The position numbers and the translations under genes were made by a program. Of a stretch of 64,000 nt of DNA, positions 10,223 through 21,699 are shown one piece after another (position 1 is the first letter of the stretch; the number at the start of each line of letters is the position of its first letter). A model generated the notes under the pieces. That model was not told the DNA's origin, did not search any database, and was given only the letters and a program-made list of their open reading frames with translations. This stretch comes from Parelaphostrongylus tenuis (lineage: Eukaryota > Nematoda > Chromadorea > Rhabditida > Metastrongylidae), in the NCBI GenBank assembly GCA_019055375.1, contig JAHQIW010007289.1:1-64000 (forward strand). Reading direction: 5' to 3'.

Positions 10223-13200
10223 TTTTATTTTCTAAATCATACTTCTGACGATTTACATTTGCCAATCTGGGGCAGTAAGCAGCGGAAGGTCATAATTTCT
10301 TCGTGCTCGCTTTCAAAAAGACATGTTAAGCTATGGCAATTCCCTGACTGCTGGTAGATATGTTGTGCTTACTAGAATTTGTCTCCTCTGCGATCCATAC
10401 AATTCTTAGTACTAGTTTTTGGAAGTTGATGTTGTATTTATGAGTTGTTGCCCTGATAATACTTATGAAAGTTTACACAACAAGTTCGAGCACCCTACGA
10501 GAGCAGGTCACAGCAGTTCAATTTTAGCAAACGGAATGAAATCGTCGCATTGACCACAAGACTGCTTCAAAAAGATTCTATCCATTCTCCATTACGAAGC
10601 AGACACGTTGTTCTAGGTTCAAGGATGCATGTGATAATAAATAGATGTTTACATATTCGCAACATAAAGAACCTTTCGGTCTTTGCGAAATTTATGATTC
10701 ACTAAACATTCGTTTGTTCGCTGCCGCCAGAACTTTGATCGTTTTATTAGCATTTGTTATCTCAGAATACTGCATTGCAGGTAATATTAGCTATTTTTGA
10801 TGCCTATTTGCTCAAGTTGTTATAGAGATTAAAAGTGTTTTTTTTTCCTACTGAGGCAGCGGTGATGTCCCTCCTTAATGCACAGCAACAGTAATACCAA
10901 AGACAAGATTATAAAGTAAGCAGTAAAACTTATCGAATAAATTCTGAGAGTGACTGACGAAATTATCAAACGTTATCACACTACAGAGTATTAAGTAGGT
11001 ATCACAGCGATGTGGAGTTTGTCACGCATGAATCTGATAACGACTTTGAAATTTCATTCTCTGTCCTTTATTGCGATTGTTAGAAATGTTTAAGTGAAGG
11101 CAAAAGTCTGAGACGGCTTACTCAAGACGAGCTTTTCAAAGAGGATTGATGCTGCTCACATTGCGTTAAAAGGTCATTCGAGTTTGAGTGGCTACGGTTT
11201 TTTAGGAATGCATCACGCGCGCTCGTGGTCATTCTCAATGGTGACATTGATTGATCTCGATGGAAGACTTACTCCGACAAGATACAACACGACTCTTGCC
11301 GACTACCTTCAGTTTGTATACATCAAAAAGTTTTCTTCTGTATTTTTCACATTTATTATAGTCGCGTTCAGGAATATTTCCAACAAAACGATAGGTGAAT
11401 TATCATTTCGAGTGCGTGTATTCTTAGGAAACGAAACAACGCCGAGAAAATACGTCAGTCAAAAGTCAGGTTGGGTAGCATATGTGTATGTGGCTAATGT
11501 AAGCTTTGTAGTGTAATGTCATAGCGTTATCTGTTTTTCTTTTGGACACTCAGCTGACCCAATGATAATCCTTGCCCAAGTTAAGGATAACTTCTTGCGC
11601 AGATTTTCTAGACTACCAGTAATTTGAGTGCTTCTTGCTGGCTCTTACTCAGTATAGCTTTTCATTTCATCTTCCTTTGGCAAATCCCCGTAACTGTACT
11701 CGTTATATGAAGGCTTTCCTACTGCGTCTGTAGCAACTGAAAGAAGACTACTTTTTACCTTGGGCCCGCAAAGTCACGCGTCTCTCAAATAGCGCTGCGG
11801 CGCGAAACGAATTTGAAGCCGTCTTAAGAGCGCGCGGATCCCCGTTATTTTTATGCAATATTTCCCGAATTAACGTGAGCGTTTCAGAGTAGTGCAATTA
11901 TGAAATAAATTTGTTTGGTCGTCCTGTGGGTATAAGCTTTTTCAACTTCATGCCATATTGCCGAATATACGCGTTACTAAGCCAAGCTTGAACAGTTCAA
12001 GCCTGTGCTCGGAAAAGAATGTGAACGTGTAGAGAGAATCTTGCATTAACAAAGTTACATGTTTTTTTCCAGTATTTCTTCTTAAAGCGGAGAGAATAAC
12101 TTAAAGATAACCGTACCCTGATGTGAACTGCGCTCCACGATCAATCAGTCGTTTCGCAAATTGATGATACCGAGTGTGGAAAGTGATCTAATTTTTGCTT
12201 CTATAGCATCTGCGAACGCGTTTTTTGATAAAAAGAAATGTGGTATTAGATAACGGCGATAAGCAGAAAAGTTCATCCCACAGGATGGGAAAGGATACTG
12301 TATAAATAATAATTCTCTTTATTTCTGTTACATACTTCTATTTAATAGCATTAATCTAATTTACATACACCTATATTCATAACTTGCTGTTTTCCAACGT
12401 ATCTGAACTTAAGGTAGCTGAATTCATGCCAAACCATGGAGACACACACACTTCGGACTGTAGGGGCGCCTTAATTGGCTTCAAAGTACGTCGTTCATCC
12501 AAAAAAAGGTAATTGAAATGGTCTTTTCTCGGTAGTTAACGGTCAATGATTTGGCTCTTGTGAAGGAATGGAGATAGTGTTACCTGGACATCATGCGAAA
12601 TAGAGAAAAAACTCAAAACAACACAAAACCTATTCGTAGAACTCCCTAGAACAATCGTTTTTAACTTTCAGGTCGTATGTGCTCATATACACCAGATTGA
12701 GTTGTTCTTTCTAGGATTCGGGAGATATTATATGGAGCCAGACGAAGCGGTTGTTAGGTGATGATTATAATTATGCATTTTTGAATGGATGTGATCTGAT
12801 AGCAGCAAACTTTGCTCATTAAATGTTTGAACAATTTGAACAATTCTGTTTAGGTTTCAAATATGTGTAAAACTTTGTCTTTGTCTCAAGTATATGTGGA
12901 AAACGTTGACTTTGATTATTAATTTGGTCGTTCGCTTTAAATTAAGACGGTCTCTGCAATGATTCCTATCCGAAATATGTGGTTTATACTATTGCGCTGT
13001 ACTTTCGATTTTCGATGGCCGAAACAGCCTTCCAACTTACTGTTCCGAAACCTCTTCAAAGTTGCCATATATTCTGATAGACCTGTTTCAAGTCCTTTCG
13101 AGGTTTGATATGTCAGTGGCTCACATACGTTGGAGGCTGTCTCGCACACCTCATTATAAGCTACACGCCCACTATCACTGCTACTGATAGTAGAGACGGT

Positions 13201-14130
13201 TGAACATGTTTCGATCAAGACAAAGCGAAATGTGGTCTGAACCGTTGAACAATTCATGGCTTAAGTCTTTATTGAGCATGTAGAGATTGCCTTTCAATCG
13301 AGTGTTAATAAAACCTCTTCATGAAACTTCGAATATGAAATAGTTTCTGAACTTTGTACCACACTTCGTTAGAATCAAAAATGTGCGCTTTCGAACTGCT
13401 AGGTTTTCCACAGTGTAAATATTGTTCGCTCAAGTGAGAAGTTGTTCAGGAACTATCGAGACATGCACTCTGAGGGTTGGTCGGAGCATTGGATTCTATA
13501 TTGGAAGAATCGTAGGGAAGGATTTACTACATCTGACTATCCAATAAAATACATGACCATTTTGAGGAAAAATGTGCAAAATCGTCTGCACTACGTGTAT
13601 GGTGGAATGGTTTAGTCAATATTTGTGGCGTATAAACGTAAATATTGCAGTATGTGCAATGTGTTCGTATTTATCGTCAACTATTGAGAAACAATCCTTA
13701 ACTTACAAAGTCTGATCCAACGATAACAGCGCTACACTGGAATCACTGATCTACTCTGATACAACGAGACAGTTTCGTAAAATTCTTGTCTTCCTTGGCT
13801 ATAAATGAACACGTAAATATTTTGTAAGAAAATTACAAAGCCTCTCGTGCATTAATTTACTTCCTGTTGCCTTCGATGTATCATGAGTCCAACTTTCTTG
13901 TATGACGTCCATTTATGCAATAACAAGTTATTAAATAATTTCTTAACGCATCTTGTTAATCAAAGTGTCATAATGTTATAGACTCGCAAAAATAAAACTA
14001 TTTCAATGTTTGTTACAGCCAAAGTAGATTACAAGTTTGTTGATTGAGAGGCAAAAACATTTACAGATATCTCATGGATAGACTGAACGTGATGCATTTA
14101 TGTTAAAATGCCAAAAACAATTACCAGAAC
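10223..14130. other. Long unassigned stretch
   Basis: Holds short open frames, the longest being 110 codons on + (11184-11516) and 106 codons on - (12937-13257). Neither has a motif I recognise, and neither is flanked by a convincing series of splice sites in frame. No repeat found elsewhere in the window was seen here. It may hold exons of an unrecognised gene or old transposon remains. Confidence 0.35.
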
Positions 14131-14327
14131 ATATCCAATAATGTAGAGTGGTGTGCAAAAATGTTTGCGTAAGCCGAGGTTCGAATCCAGATCTCAATTT
14201 TCCGGGAGCGCGTGCTAAACTGTTGCACCACCGACGCCCGTTTTGCACACCACTCTTTCTACGCTACAACACTTTATCTGAACACTTTTTTACCAGTGAG
14301 ATGTTATAACAATATATCCAATAATGT
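14131..14327 (-). mobile_element. tRNA-like (SINE-like) element, subfamily A, single copy
   Basis: Element body about 14145-14313, flanked by the direct repeat ATATCCAATAATGT at 14131-14144 and 14314-14327, read as a target-site duplication. It contains a tRNA-like head on the minus strand. On the right, ACACCACTCTTTCTACGCTA matches the leader segment of the copies at 34.3-34.6 kb. The left end carries the start of the tail (TAGAGTGGTGTGCAAAAATG). Confidence 0.75.
14167..14237 (-). other. tRNA-like head with A box and B box
   Basis: Minus-strand sequence starts GCGTCGG and ends CTTACGC, so the ends can pair as an acceptor-like stem. An A-box-like GGTGGTGCAACAGTTTAGCA and a B-box-like GGATTCGAACC are correctly spaced. 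This is a pol III promoter-type head of a short retroposon, not a working tRNA: the same sequence with the same flanks recurs as a repeat through the window. Confidence 0.7.
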
Positions 14328-14454
14328 TGAGTGTTATGCAAGAATCGCTACTTTGATAGCACAGAAGGTCTCAGCAGAAAAAGCCCCGATTGTGCATCAG
14401 TTAATACGACTTAGAAAGGCTGAAACATCTGCACTCCCGGAAATCTTGAATTCA

Positions 14455-14665
14455 GCAACAAAATTGCACTCCACACGTGATTCGCGTCACCGCGATCGAT
14501 TAGTCCTGATCCACATCGATCCACAGCCAGGCACACGTAGTAATTCCTCAACAATCAACGTCGTTTGTGCAAGCGGCGTCGCGCCGTCGCCTGCGCGCGC
14601 ACTCGGGGCGGGGCATCTGCGACTTTGTGAGAGAATGTTGTACTTTTCGTGCCTCGTTCCCACAA
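14455..14665. other. CpG-rich segment
   Basis: A sharply GC- and CpG-rich stretch in an AT-rich setting, with blocks such as GCGGCGTCGCGCCGTCGCCT and CGCGCGCACTCGGGGCGGGG. It could be a decayed repeat or a small foreign or coding segment. The overlapping 86-161 codon frames on both strands show no family motif. Confidence 0.4.
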
Positions 14666-14924
14666 AAGCCTTCATTCTCACGCTGCCGTTACAGTAGCTG
14701 ATGGAGACCGTGAGAAAATCGAGAGTGGCATCGATAGAGCACCACATCGTGGACTCTGTATTGGATATTATAGAGAATTGGTATGACTTGTAATTGCTTC
14801 ATGTGCTCGAAGCGGAATTAAACGAGTAAGCACGAGGTTCAGATGATGTAAACATTATTTTCGCTTACCTTGTTTCAATAGTGCTCGTTGTATCACCAGA
14901 TTGGTGATGTTGCACACTCGATTG

Positions 14925-15350
14925 TTCTCTGGCTGGAACTTTTCAATATAGTATACCGTTTGCTTCAAGTGCTTTCTCAAAAGTACGCTCAAACTTCAAC
15001 ATATCTCATAATTGTCATTTAAGCCATAATGTTATGTGGTTTCTTGATGGGCTCTTGTGCAGCTCGATGCACGTATTTCGACCTTGAAAGTCTCGTCAGT
15101 CAGCAGAAATCTTCGTCTTTTAGCCATTCCTCTCAGAGTGCTCCAGTCCCCGCACTGAGAGTAAGCGACAGCGAAAGATTTAGGACGAAAGGTTTTCCTC
15201 GACTGACTAGACTGTCAGGGTCGCAACTCGGGTATACAGCTGTACAAGAGTCTATTAACAGAGCACACGACAAGTTGGTTCAAATAACAATCATAAGATA
15301 TCTTATGATTTGAGCGTGGTCTTAACAAAACACTCGAAATAAACGATGTT
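14925..15350. mobile_element. Foldback element, family F1, copy 1
   Basis: Imperfect inverted arms of about 150 bp: left about 14968-15120, right about 15180-15350. Paired landmarks are GGGCTCTTGTGCAGCTCGAT on the left with GTACAAGAGTC on the right, CTCGTCAGTCAGC with GACTGACTAGAC, and AGTACGCTCAAA with TTTGAGCGTGGTCTTAACA. The same sequence occurs at 20977-21443 and 56950-57263. No transposase is present, so this is a non-autonomous element. A perfect 22-bp palindrome lies in the right arm. Confidence 0.7.
15289..15310. repeat. Perfect 22-bp palindrome
   Basis: AATCATAAGAT followed by ATCTTATGATT is self-complementary with no spacer. It sits in the right arm of foldback copy 1, where the other copies show CTCAAATTTCAATA instead, so it looks like a local inverted duplication of the arm. 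Confidence 0.9.
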
Positions 15351-16334
15351 CACCGCACTTGTGTTCTTGGACATTCTGGCGTTCGACAAGGGCTATATAC
15401 TTTAAATTGGAAGATCAGGTCGTATAATAATGTAAACAAAAATGGAGTGAAAATCGATTATGTCAGGATTTGATGTTTAATGGTTAGAACGCACGAAATG
15501 TTGAATATAACAAGCAAATTTTCATGCTATGTGGATAAATCATTGATCGGCACTGTTTAGGGTCGAATTGCTATTGATCCATCCTAATTTTATAAATTAC
15601 TCGGTTTTGAAAAAAAAACTCTTAAACAAAGAATCAACGTCTGAAAGTCGAGTGAAATGCACTGTGTTCAAACAAGTAGTCCACGAATTGATGATTATGA
15701 TCTATATTAAGGATTATTTCGACTATTAGAAGTTTCATATCACAAGTCTTCTAAGAATTTCATCCATAAAAGAAAATTTGTTTTGCCAATACGCTTTACA
15801 TATCGTCAAAAACTACGAAGTAAGAAATGGAGATGCGTTGTGTTCCAACTGATGTGGCCTTCGTATTGCAAATTGGGAATTAATAGCACGTGAGCATTCC
15901 TTTTACAAGAAAACATTTATAGAAGGTCCTCAGTAACAAATCAATTTTTCTGATCACAAATTATCTCCAGCGTATACTTCTTCTACACAAGTACCAAGTA
16001 CACCCCCTGCGAATTAGGCGACGGGCTAATTACTCAGAGTGTGACACTTCATCTTGATTCTCTTGCTATAGCGCATCAAAAAATCAGCTCAAGAAAAAAA
16101 TAGTCAGTCTTTATAATCAATATTTCTTGAGCTATCGAATTATCATCAAAGTTCCACTGTAAGGCGAAGTATAAACAGTTCCTTGCATTGAAGTTTGGTA
16201 TCGATAGCGCGACCTCTCGGAACAGATTCAAAATGCAAGACACCTTCACAATTCCACCAAACGCAACTTGTGTCCTTTTACTCAGACTTATTTTGACGCG
16301 CAACTAAGGGCAAAGCCTAACCTTTTGCAACACA
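15351..16334. other. Unassigned AT-rich DNA upstream of the BEL element
   Basis: No open frame above 75 codons and no repeat shared with the rest of the window. This is the pre-insertion flank of the LTR retrotransposon. Confidence 0.4.
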
Positions 16335-16339
16335 TCGTC

Positions 16340-17190
16340 TATAGCAACTCATGCAACATTCATTGCTATTTTTATATTATCTTTCTATATGAATGATAAC
16401 ATAATGTGCTCGATTGTTAAGGTAAGCTTGAACGCAAGTGGCGGCGGTTGCGCTACGGGAGGACTGGTGCGCAGCGGAGGTACGCAGACCATGGGCCGAC
16501 GACGACGACGGCAGTCAAGCGCCTTCAATTGGTCCGTGCGGCCATCTGATTACCTTTGTAGTGACTTAAGCCATGAGACGTTATTTTGTTTATCACCTTT
16601 TGCTTGAGGTCGGCTGCTCCATATTGCACTAGATTGTAATTGTAAATCCAGGTTACGGAGACGAGCCCAGTGGTGAGGGTCGTGGGCGACTCACCGTAGG
16701 GATGGGTAAGGGGTTCTTAGGACGATCTCGAACATATAGTGTGAGACTTTATGACTTATACGACTATGACACTCACACATCGTCGACCCGACATACCACC
16801 CTGGGGTTTCGTCATTGCGAGGCGACCACGATAGCCTCCCTTGCCCCCCACCGTCTCCTGATGGAGGTTTGCAAACCTTCTAAGTAGACTATGACTGGTT
16901 CTCGCTCTTTGTCCTCACGTATTTGACCCACACTGACATACTACTAATGTTCGAGGTAGCTACTAGACGAGCTACTACATTGTTTTGATCGAACGATCGT
17001 TGCGTAATATGCTCTTTGATCCGCCAATCGGATTGGTTGGCGGATATGAATGTAGTATTAAATGTAATCATTGTTTATTTTAGGTTGTTTTCTATTAAGC
17101 GATTTATTCTGGCTGTTATTTCCAATAAAATAATGGCAGGTATACCAACACATAGCATTTGACAAGGCATTCACTGCTTTAACCACTACA
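16340..17190 (+). repeat. 5' LTR of the BEL/Pao element
   Basis: About 851 bp, matching 23597-24554 over its whole length with scattered substitutions. Relative to the 3' copy it lacks about 90 bp after GCGGCCATCTG (position about 16550), where the 3' LTR has a pyrimidine-rich insert. Shared blocks include GCGGCGGTTGCGCTAC, ACACTCACACATCGTCGACC and GATCGAACGATCGTTGCGTA. Promoter and polyadenylation functions are expected for an LTR but were not mapped. Confidence 0.92.
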
Positions 17191-17195
17191 AATTT

Positions 17196-17208
17196 TGGTG
17201 CATTGTCC
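17196..17208 (+). promoter_or_regulatory. Putative primer binding site
   Basis: TGGTGCATTGTCC begins 5 bases after the 5' LTR, with the TGG expected to pair with a tRNA CCA end. It matches the complement of the 3' end of a nematode tRNA-Gly (ending GATGCACCA) at 11 of 13 positions, from memory of that tRNA. The primer identity is an inference. Confidence 0.5.
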
Positions 17209-17984
17209 TCTCGAAACAACTCCGGACAACTACTCGACATTCGCACTGAAGACAGAGGTTAGTCAGTTCATTCTTCGACTGCTTTCAGCACAGTCTAGTG
17301 CATCCACGGTCCGACGCGGCGAGAAGCTCGGGCACACACACGACTACGAACTCCGCCTACGACGGCAACTAACAGCAACATTCTCTCAGCAGGATACAGC
17401 CTACCAAACGGATTCACTTAGCTTCATCAGTTCTTTACACCTTTCAGCATATTGTCCCACCATTACCATCGGGTTAGCGGATAAACCACACCATTAGGTC
17501 GTCAGAAAACAACCTCAGCTTGTGGAAACCTACCTATGTGAAGGCTTACAAAAACCGCAGTCCAGCAAGGTACCCTCGGGAAAAGCCAACTAGGTTCTGG
17601 AGCAAAGGAAACAACATCATCAACACAATCATCTGACCAAACAAGGATTGATCCAGGTACGTCCAACTTTACCCGATTTGGATTTTCATTCTTTCATCTT
17701 TCAGATTTGCCTAGTCTTTTGAGTTTCGATTACGCTTTGCTTTTCCATTTCTGTTTTTGGCATACGTTTTGCAGAAGTTTCGTTATAGACAAACGTTTCT
17801 TCTTTCGTATTTTTTTTTTCTTCTCGTTTTTTCCGGAGATCTCCTCTTTGTATTTTCAGCTTTAGCCGCAACTTTACGATCAATCAGCGAGTGAGTCGAA
17901 GCCAAAAGTAGTATGTTACCCGCTACTCTCTTCAAGTCAAGCAGTGCTCACAAGATCATCTAACCAGCTTACGAATAATTTAGA

Positions 17985-18650
17985 CAAGCAATGAAGCTGT
18001 CATCGAGGATATATTAGGACTTCCTCAAGAAAGAAGAGAGAGCAAAGAAGACATCAACACATTGCGAGTCAAACTGCGAAGCGCAATAAACGAGCTCGAC
18101 TTCCGAGTGAACAATGTTCTAGCGGCACTGGACAAGTCTAATGCTGCGATAGACTAATTGGGCGCAAGCGCTGTGTCAGATAGAACTGAGATGGACAAAG
18201 TTGAAGAAATTATAGAAAAGGCGCTGGACCTTTCGGACAGAGCGTCACAACCAGAAAATTACTCTCATACACTGTTATGACGAAGTGGATCACTCACAAG
18301 CGAAGTTCACCAGCACCGCAGGCCATAACGCACCCAGAAGCGAACCTGCCTCAATTCCAATACCAAAATTTAATGGAGAAGTTTGGGAATGGGAAGCGTT
18401 TTGTGGGGAGCGTTCAACCACATGGTACACTCACAAGATATGGACGATTACTTGAAAATGAACTATTTGGTGGATGCCATGGAAGGAAAGGCGAAAACAT
18501 TTGTCAGACAATACGAGGTATCCAGAGAGTCCTATCAAAAGGTTATAGTTCATCTGAAGAACAAATACGGTAGCAAAAGAGCTCTGGTAGACCAACTACC
18601 AAATAGACTTTATACAATAGAAGCAAGGAGTGAACGCTTAGAGGATTAGG
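17985..18650 (+). pseudogene. BEL/Pao gag-like region, broken
   Basis: Gag forms the particle that packages element RNA. About 17999-18279 encodes a charged, probably coiled-coil segment (EDINTLRVKLRSAINELDFR, then EMDKVEEIIEKALDLSDRA) with one internal stop. The core follows in two frames: PIPKFNGEVWEWEA around 18355-18400, then after a frameshift GAFNHMVHSQDMDDYLKMNY and KNKYGSKRALVDQLPNRLYT at 18410-18620. This pattern (P-K-F-G-W followed by F..HS....K..YL) is that of the DUF1759 gag domain of BEL/Pao elements. A stop ends it near 18648. No zinc knuckle was seen before the protease. Confidence 0.75.
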
Positions 18651-18894
18651 AGACATTGTGCGAATCCCTATGTTCGATTATCGGACAATGCGGTAAGAAA
18701 AGAGGAGAAAGTTGAAACAGACGGAAAGCAAAGACCTGAAAAACGACCGGAGTCAACGAAGAAGCAAAGCAGTTCAAAAACGTCCAAAGCTAACGCACTG
18801 ATCGCGGGCACTACAACCAAGGCGGAAATTGGTTATACAATCTCGCATAGGTGAAGCAACACACGCCCAAATTCTATCGGCAGAAGCTCAAGTT

Positions 18895-19570
18895 TTCAAC
18901 AAAACACCAAGGAGCAAGAGCAAGTGTACGTGATATTTGACACTGGAGCGGATAGATCGTTCATCACTGCAAATTTGGCCGAACGACTAAAATTGCCACA
19001 AAGAAACTCTACGGACTTGACCATACATACGTTCGGAAATTTCGAACAAGTCAAGAAGAACTGCGGAGTTACAACCATCCAGTTGCGAGACGCACAAGGT
19101 GAATATCACGACATCAAAGTAACCATAGTCGAAAACGTCACAAACCCACTGCGACGTGTATCACTAAGTAAAAAGGATAGAGTCTTCCTACGTGACGATA
19201 ACATCAAGCTTTCCATCGATCCGCACACTCACAGCATCCAACCAAAAATCCTCCTTGGATGTGCAGACATCTTCTCCCTGCTGGACAACGACTTAGCTCT
19301 GAAGAAGATACTACTTTCAGGACTACTTCGAATCTCATCAAAACTAGGATACCTAATAACTGGAGCACACGAAAGGGACCAACATGCGTCAAACGACAGC
19401 ACACTTTTGTTCACGGAAACTGCCAATCCTGATGACGATCCTGAAGAACAGTCCTGGAACGAGTTCTGTACGTTCGAATCAACAGGGATCATGAATTTAC
19501 AGGACCAACAGCAAAAGAACGTGAACTACATAACGTGGCCATATGACAGCAATTTGAAGAAACAATAGAG
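18895..19570 (+). pseudogene. BEL/Pao aspartic protease region
   Basis: The protease would cut the gag-pol polyprotein. The frame at 18924-19568 (214 codons) starts with YVIFDTGADRSFITANLAER: the DTGA catalytic signature near residue 7 with the expected hydrophobic strand before it. Further on comes NPLRRV, then PKILLGCADIFSLL, where the usual family form has a similar I-L-(I/L)-G-D block before the linker to RT. This is the longest uninterrupted coding stretch of the element. The frame ends at a stop near 19566, before the RT, so a fused polyprotein could not be made. Confidence 0.85.
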
Positions 19571-20957
19571 AAACGAGACGAGGGCTACTACGTGAGAATA
19601 CTGTGGAAAGATGATGCGCAGACTCTGCCAGACAACAAGGGAATGGCCATAAAAAGACTACACGCTACACTGGACGCTTTGAAGAGCAACCCTACTATTT
19701 TGCAAGAATATCATGACACGATCCAAGAACAACTACAACAGAACATTATAGAATGATCGACGAGTCTAAACCAAGCAAAGAAGCAATAGTACACTACCTT
19801 CCACACCAGGCAGTACTAACCCCCAACAAAGAAACTACAAAACTAAGGATTGTATACGATGCCTCAGCTCATGCAAAAATGGCTCAATCTTGAACGACGT
19901 ACTCCATCAAGGACCTGTCTTAATGCCCCAGATCTTCGATATCTTGCTCAGGTTTCGGATCGGTGACGTCGCTCTAATTAGCGATGTGGAGAAGGCCTTT
20001 CTACAAGTAAGGCTGCATGAAGAAGATAGAGACGCCCACACGTTTTTCTGTGAATTTGGGACATAACGCAGTCAGCCAGCCATACTAACTTGGCCGTATA
20101 CAGATTTACGAGAGTCACATTCGGCCTCAGCTGCTCACCATTCTTGCTAGCCGGAACCATCAAACACCACTTAAGCAATTACGCGGACAATCCGAAGCTT
20201 GGAAGAGCATTAAGAGAAAATACTTACGTAGACAATGTAATCGTAACATCATCATCAACAACGGAAGCAGTCAACATCTATAAAGAGTCGAAGCGCATTT
20301 TTAACGAACTGGGCATGAACCTAAGACAGTTCCTCTCCAACGATCAAAATACGACGCAGCAAATCGACGCAAACGATACGATTCAGATCACGGAACAGCG
20401 AGTGTTAGGGATAATGTGGTGCTCCAGAGAATTTCTTGCAACTATCCGAGAAAAAAGAAACCAACCAAACGATCCATTGTGGAACGAGTGGCGGCTATAT
20501 ATGATCCCATAGGATGGCTTGCGCCACTCACGTTACCAGGGAAACTGTTCTAGCAGGAGCTGTGGACACATGACTACAAATGGGACGACCAACTATCACC
20601 AGAACATATGGAACAATGGAGCAGAATATCAAACGCTTTCAACGGATCCGAAGCACGTCTTCCGAGGAAAATCGCTCAAATCGGAGTTCCTAGCAAGCTG
20701 TTTCTCTTCGCGGACGCCAGCAAGCATTGCATGGCGACATGCGCATACCTCACAACAAATGATGAGCCACATCTTCTCACAGCAAAATCCAAACTGCAGT
20801 CACTCAAATCCAACACCACGATTCCCAAATTGGAGCTCAACGCTATAACAATGGCAACTCGTCTAGCGTACTTGGTATGCGCAGCCTTAGGAAGTCAGCT
20901 ACGCATAGAGCAGATAACCATACTGCCCGATTCGAAAATCGCCTCAAACTGGCTATA
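19571..20957 (+). pseudogene. BEL/Pao reverse transcriptase and RNase H, broken
   Basis: Copies element RNA to DNA and removes the RNA strand. The RT begins with an LRIVYDASA block near 19845, and the first catalytic Asp lies in ISDVEKAFLQVRL (about 19978-20015). After frame changes the frame 20090-20512 carries FGLSCSPFLLAGTI and the active-site block ENTYVDNVIV (about 20218-20250). The usual YVDD is YVDN here; I recall YVDN in other nematode BEL elements, so this may be ancestral and not a defect. RNase H landmarks follow at 20608-20958: LFLFADASKHCMATCAYL, KLELNAITMATRLA and LPDSKIASNWL. Stops near 19755, 19890, 20065 and 20511 and several frameshifts inactivate it. The domain is then split by a foldback insertion. 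Confidence 0.85.
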
Positions 20958-20976
20958 ATCTAGCATAACAGGAAGA

Positions 20977-21443
20977 TATTTTTATCATATTACACCTTTC
21001 CTTCGAGTGCTTTATTAAGACCACGCTCAAATTTCAATAGATCCTTTCATTTTTACTTGAGCCAACATGTCATGTGGTCTGGTAAGGGCTTTTGTACAAC
21101 CCGAGACACGTGTTTCGTCCTTACAGACTCATCAGCCGGGCAGAACCCGTCGTCTGTCGATCTTTTTATAGTCAGTTCTCTCGGGAGCCTTACACTCCTT
21201 ATATGTAGTTATCGACGACGTACACTTTACACTCTATGTCAAGTGAAACCTTCACCTAACACAGAGTGTTTTCGCACACGATTGCTAGCTGGCTGGTATT
21301 TTTATCATATTATACCTTTCCTTCGAGACGACGGGTTTCTGCCCGGCTGATGAACCTGTAAGGACGAAACACGTTTCTTGGGCTGTACAAGAGCCCTTAG
21401 GAGACCACATGACATGTTGGCTCAAATAAAAATGAAAGGATCT
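20977..21443. mobile_element. Foldback element, family F1, copy 2, inserted in BEL pol
   Basis: Interrupts the pol reading frame. The host sequence ATAACAGGAAGA at 20965-20976 is repeated as ATAGCAGGAAGA at 21444-21455, a near-perfect 12-bp duplication consistent with target duplication. Arms pair between about 21037-21167 and 21328-21445: AACATGTCATGTGGTCT with AGACCACATGACATGTT, and CATCAGCCGGGCAGAA with TTCTGCCCGGCTGATG. The 5' 60 bp (TTTTTATCATATTACACC onward) also occurs as a direct copy at 21299-21326. It has no coding capacity. Confidence 0.82.
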
Positions 21444-21625
21444 ATAGCAGGAAGAGATTGCGGCACAGTAGTGAGAAATCGAATAATGGAAGTACGGCGA
21501 ATTGCAACCGAATTAGACAAACCGGTTCAATTTGGATACGTGGCGACGGATCAAAACGTAGCAGACTGCACAACAAGAGGAATGAACAAAGTCGAGTTCG
21601 AACATCACATATGGTGGACATGACC
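21444..21625 (+). pseudogene. BEL/Pao pol segment downstream of the foldback insertion
   Basis: Resumes the interrupted RNase H to integrase linker: CGTVVRNRIMEVRRIATELD and FGYVATDQNVADCTTRGM, then HHIWW. The block W.YV.T..N.AD..TRG is a conserved BEL/Pao feature marking the end of RNase H. The frame at 21378-21623 includes bases from the inserted element and so starts falsely upstream. Confidence 0.8.
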
Positions 21626-21699
21626 TCCATTCATCAAGGAGCAACTCTCCCAAAACCACAATCGTCTAATAAGCTTAGACCAGGAAGCGGAACATAACA

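Noticed and set aside
14212..14697. 161-codon plus-strand frame
   Set aside because: Its first part lies inside the tRNA-like element and its duplication, and the rest is in a CpG-rich segment open in several frames. No motif was seen.
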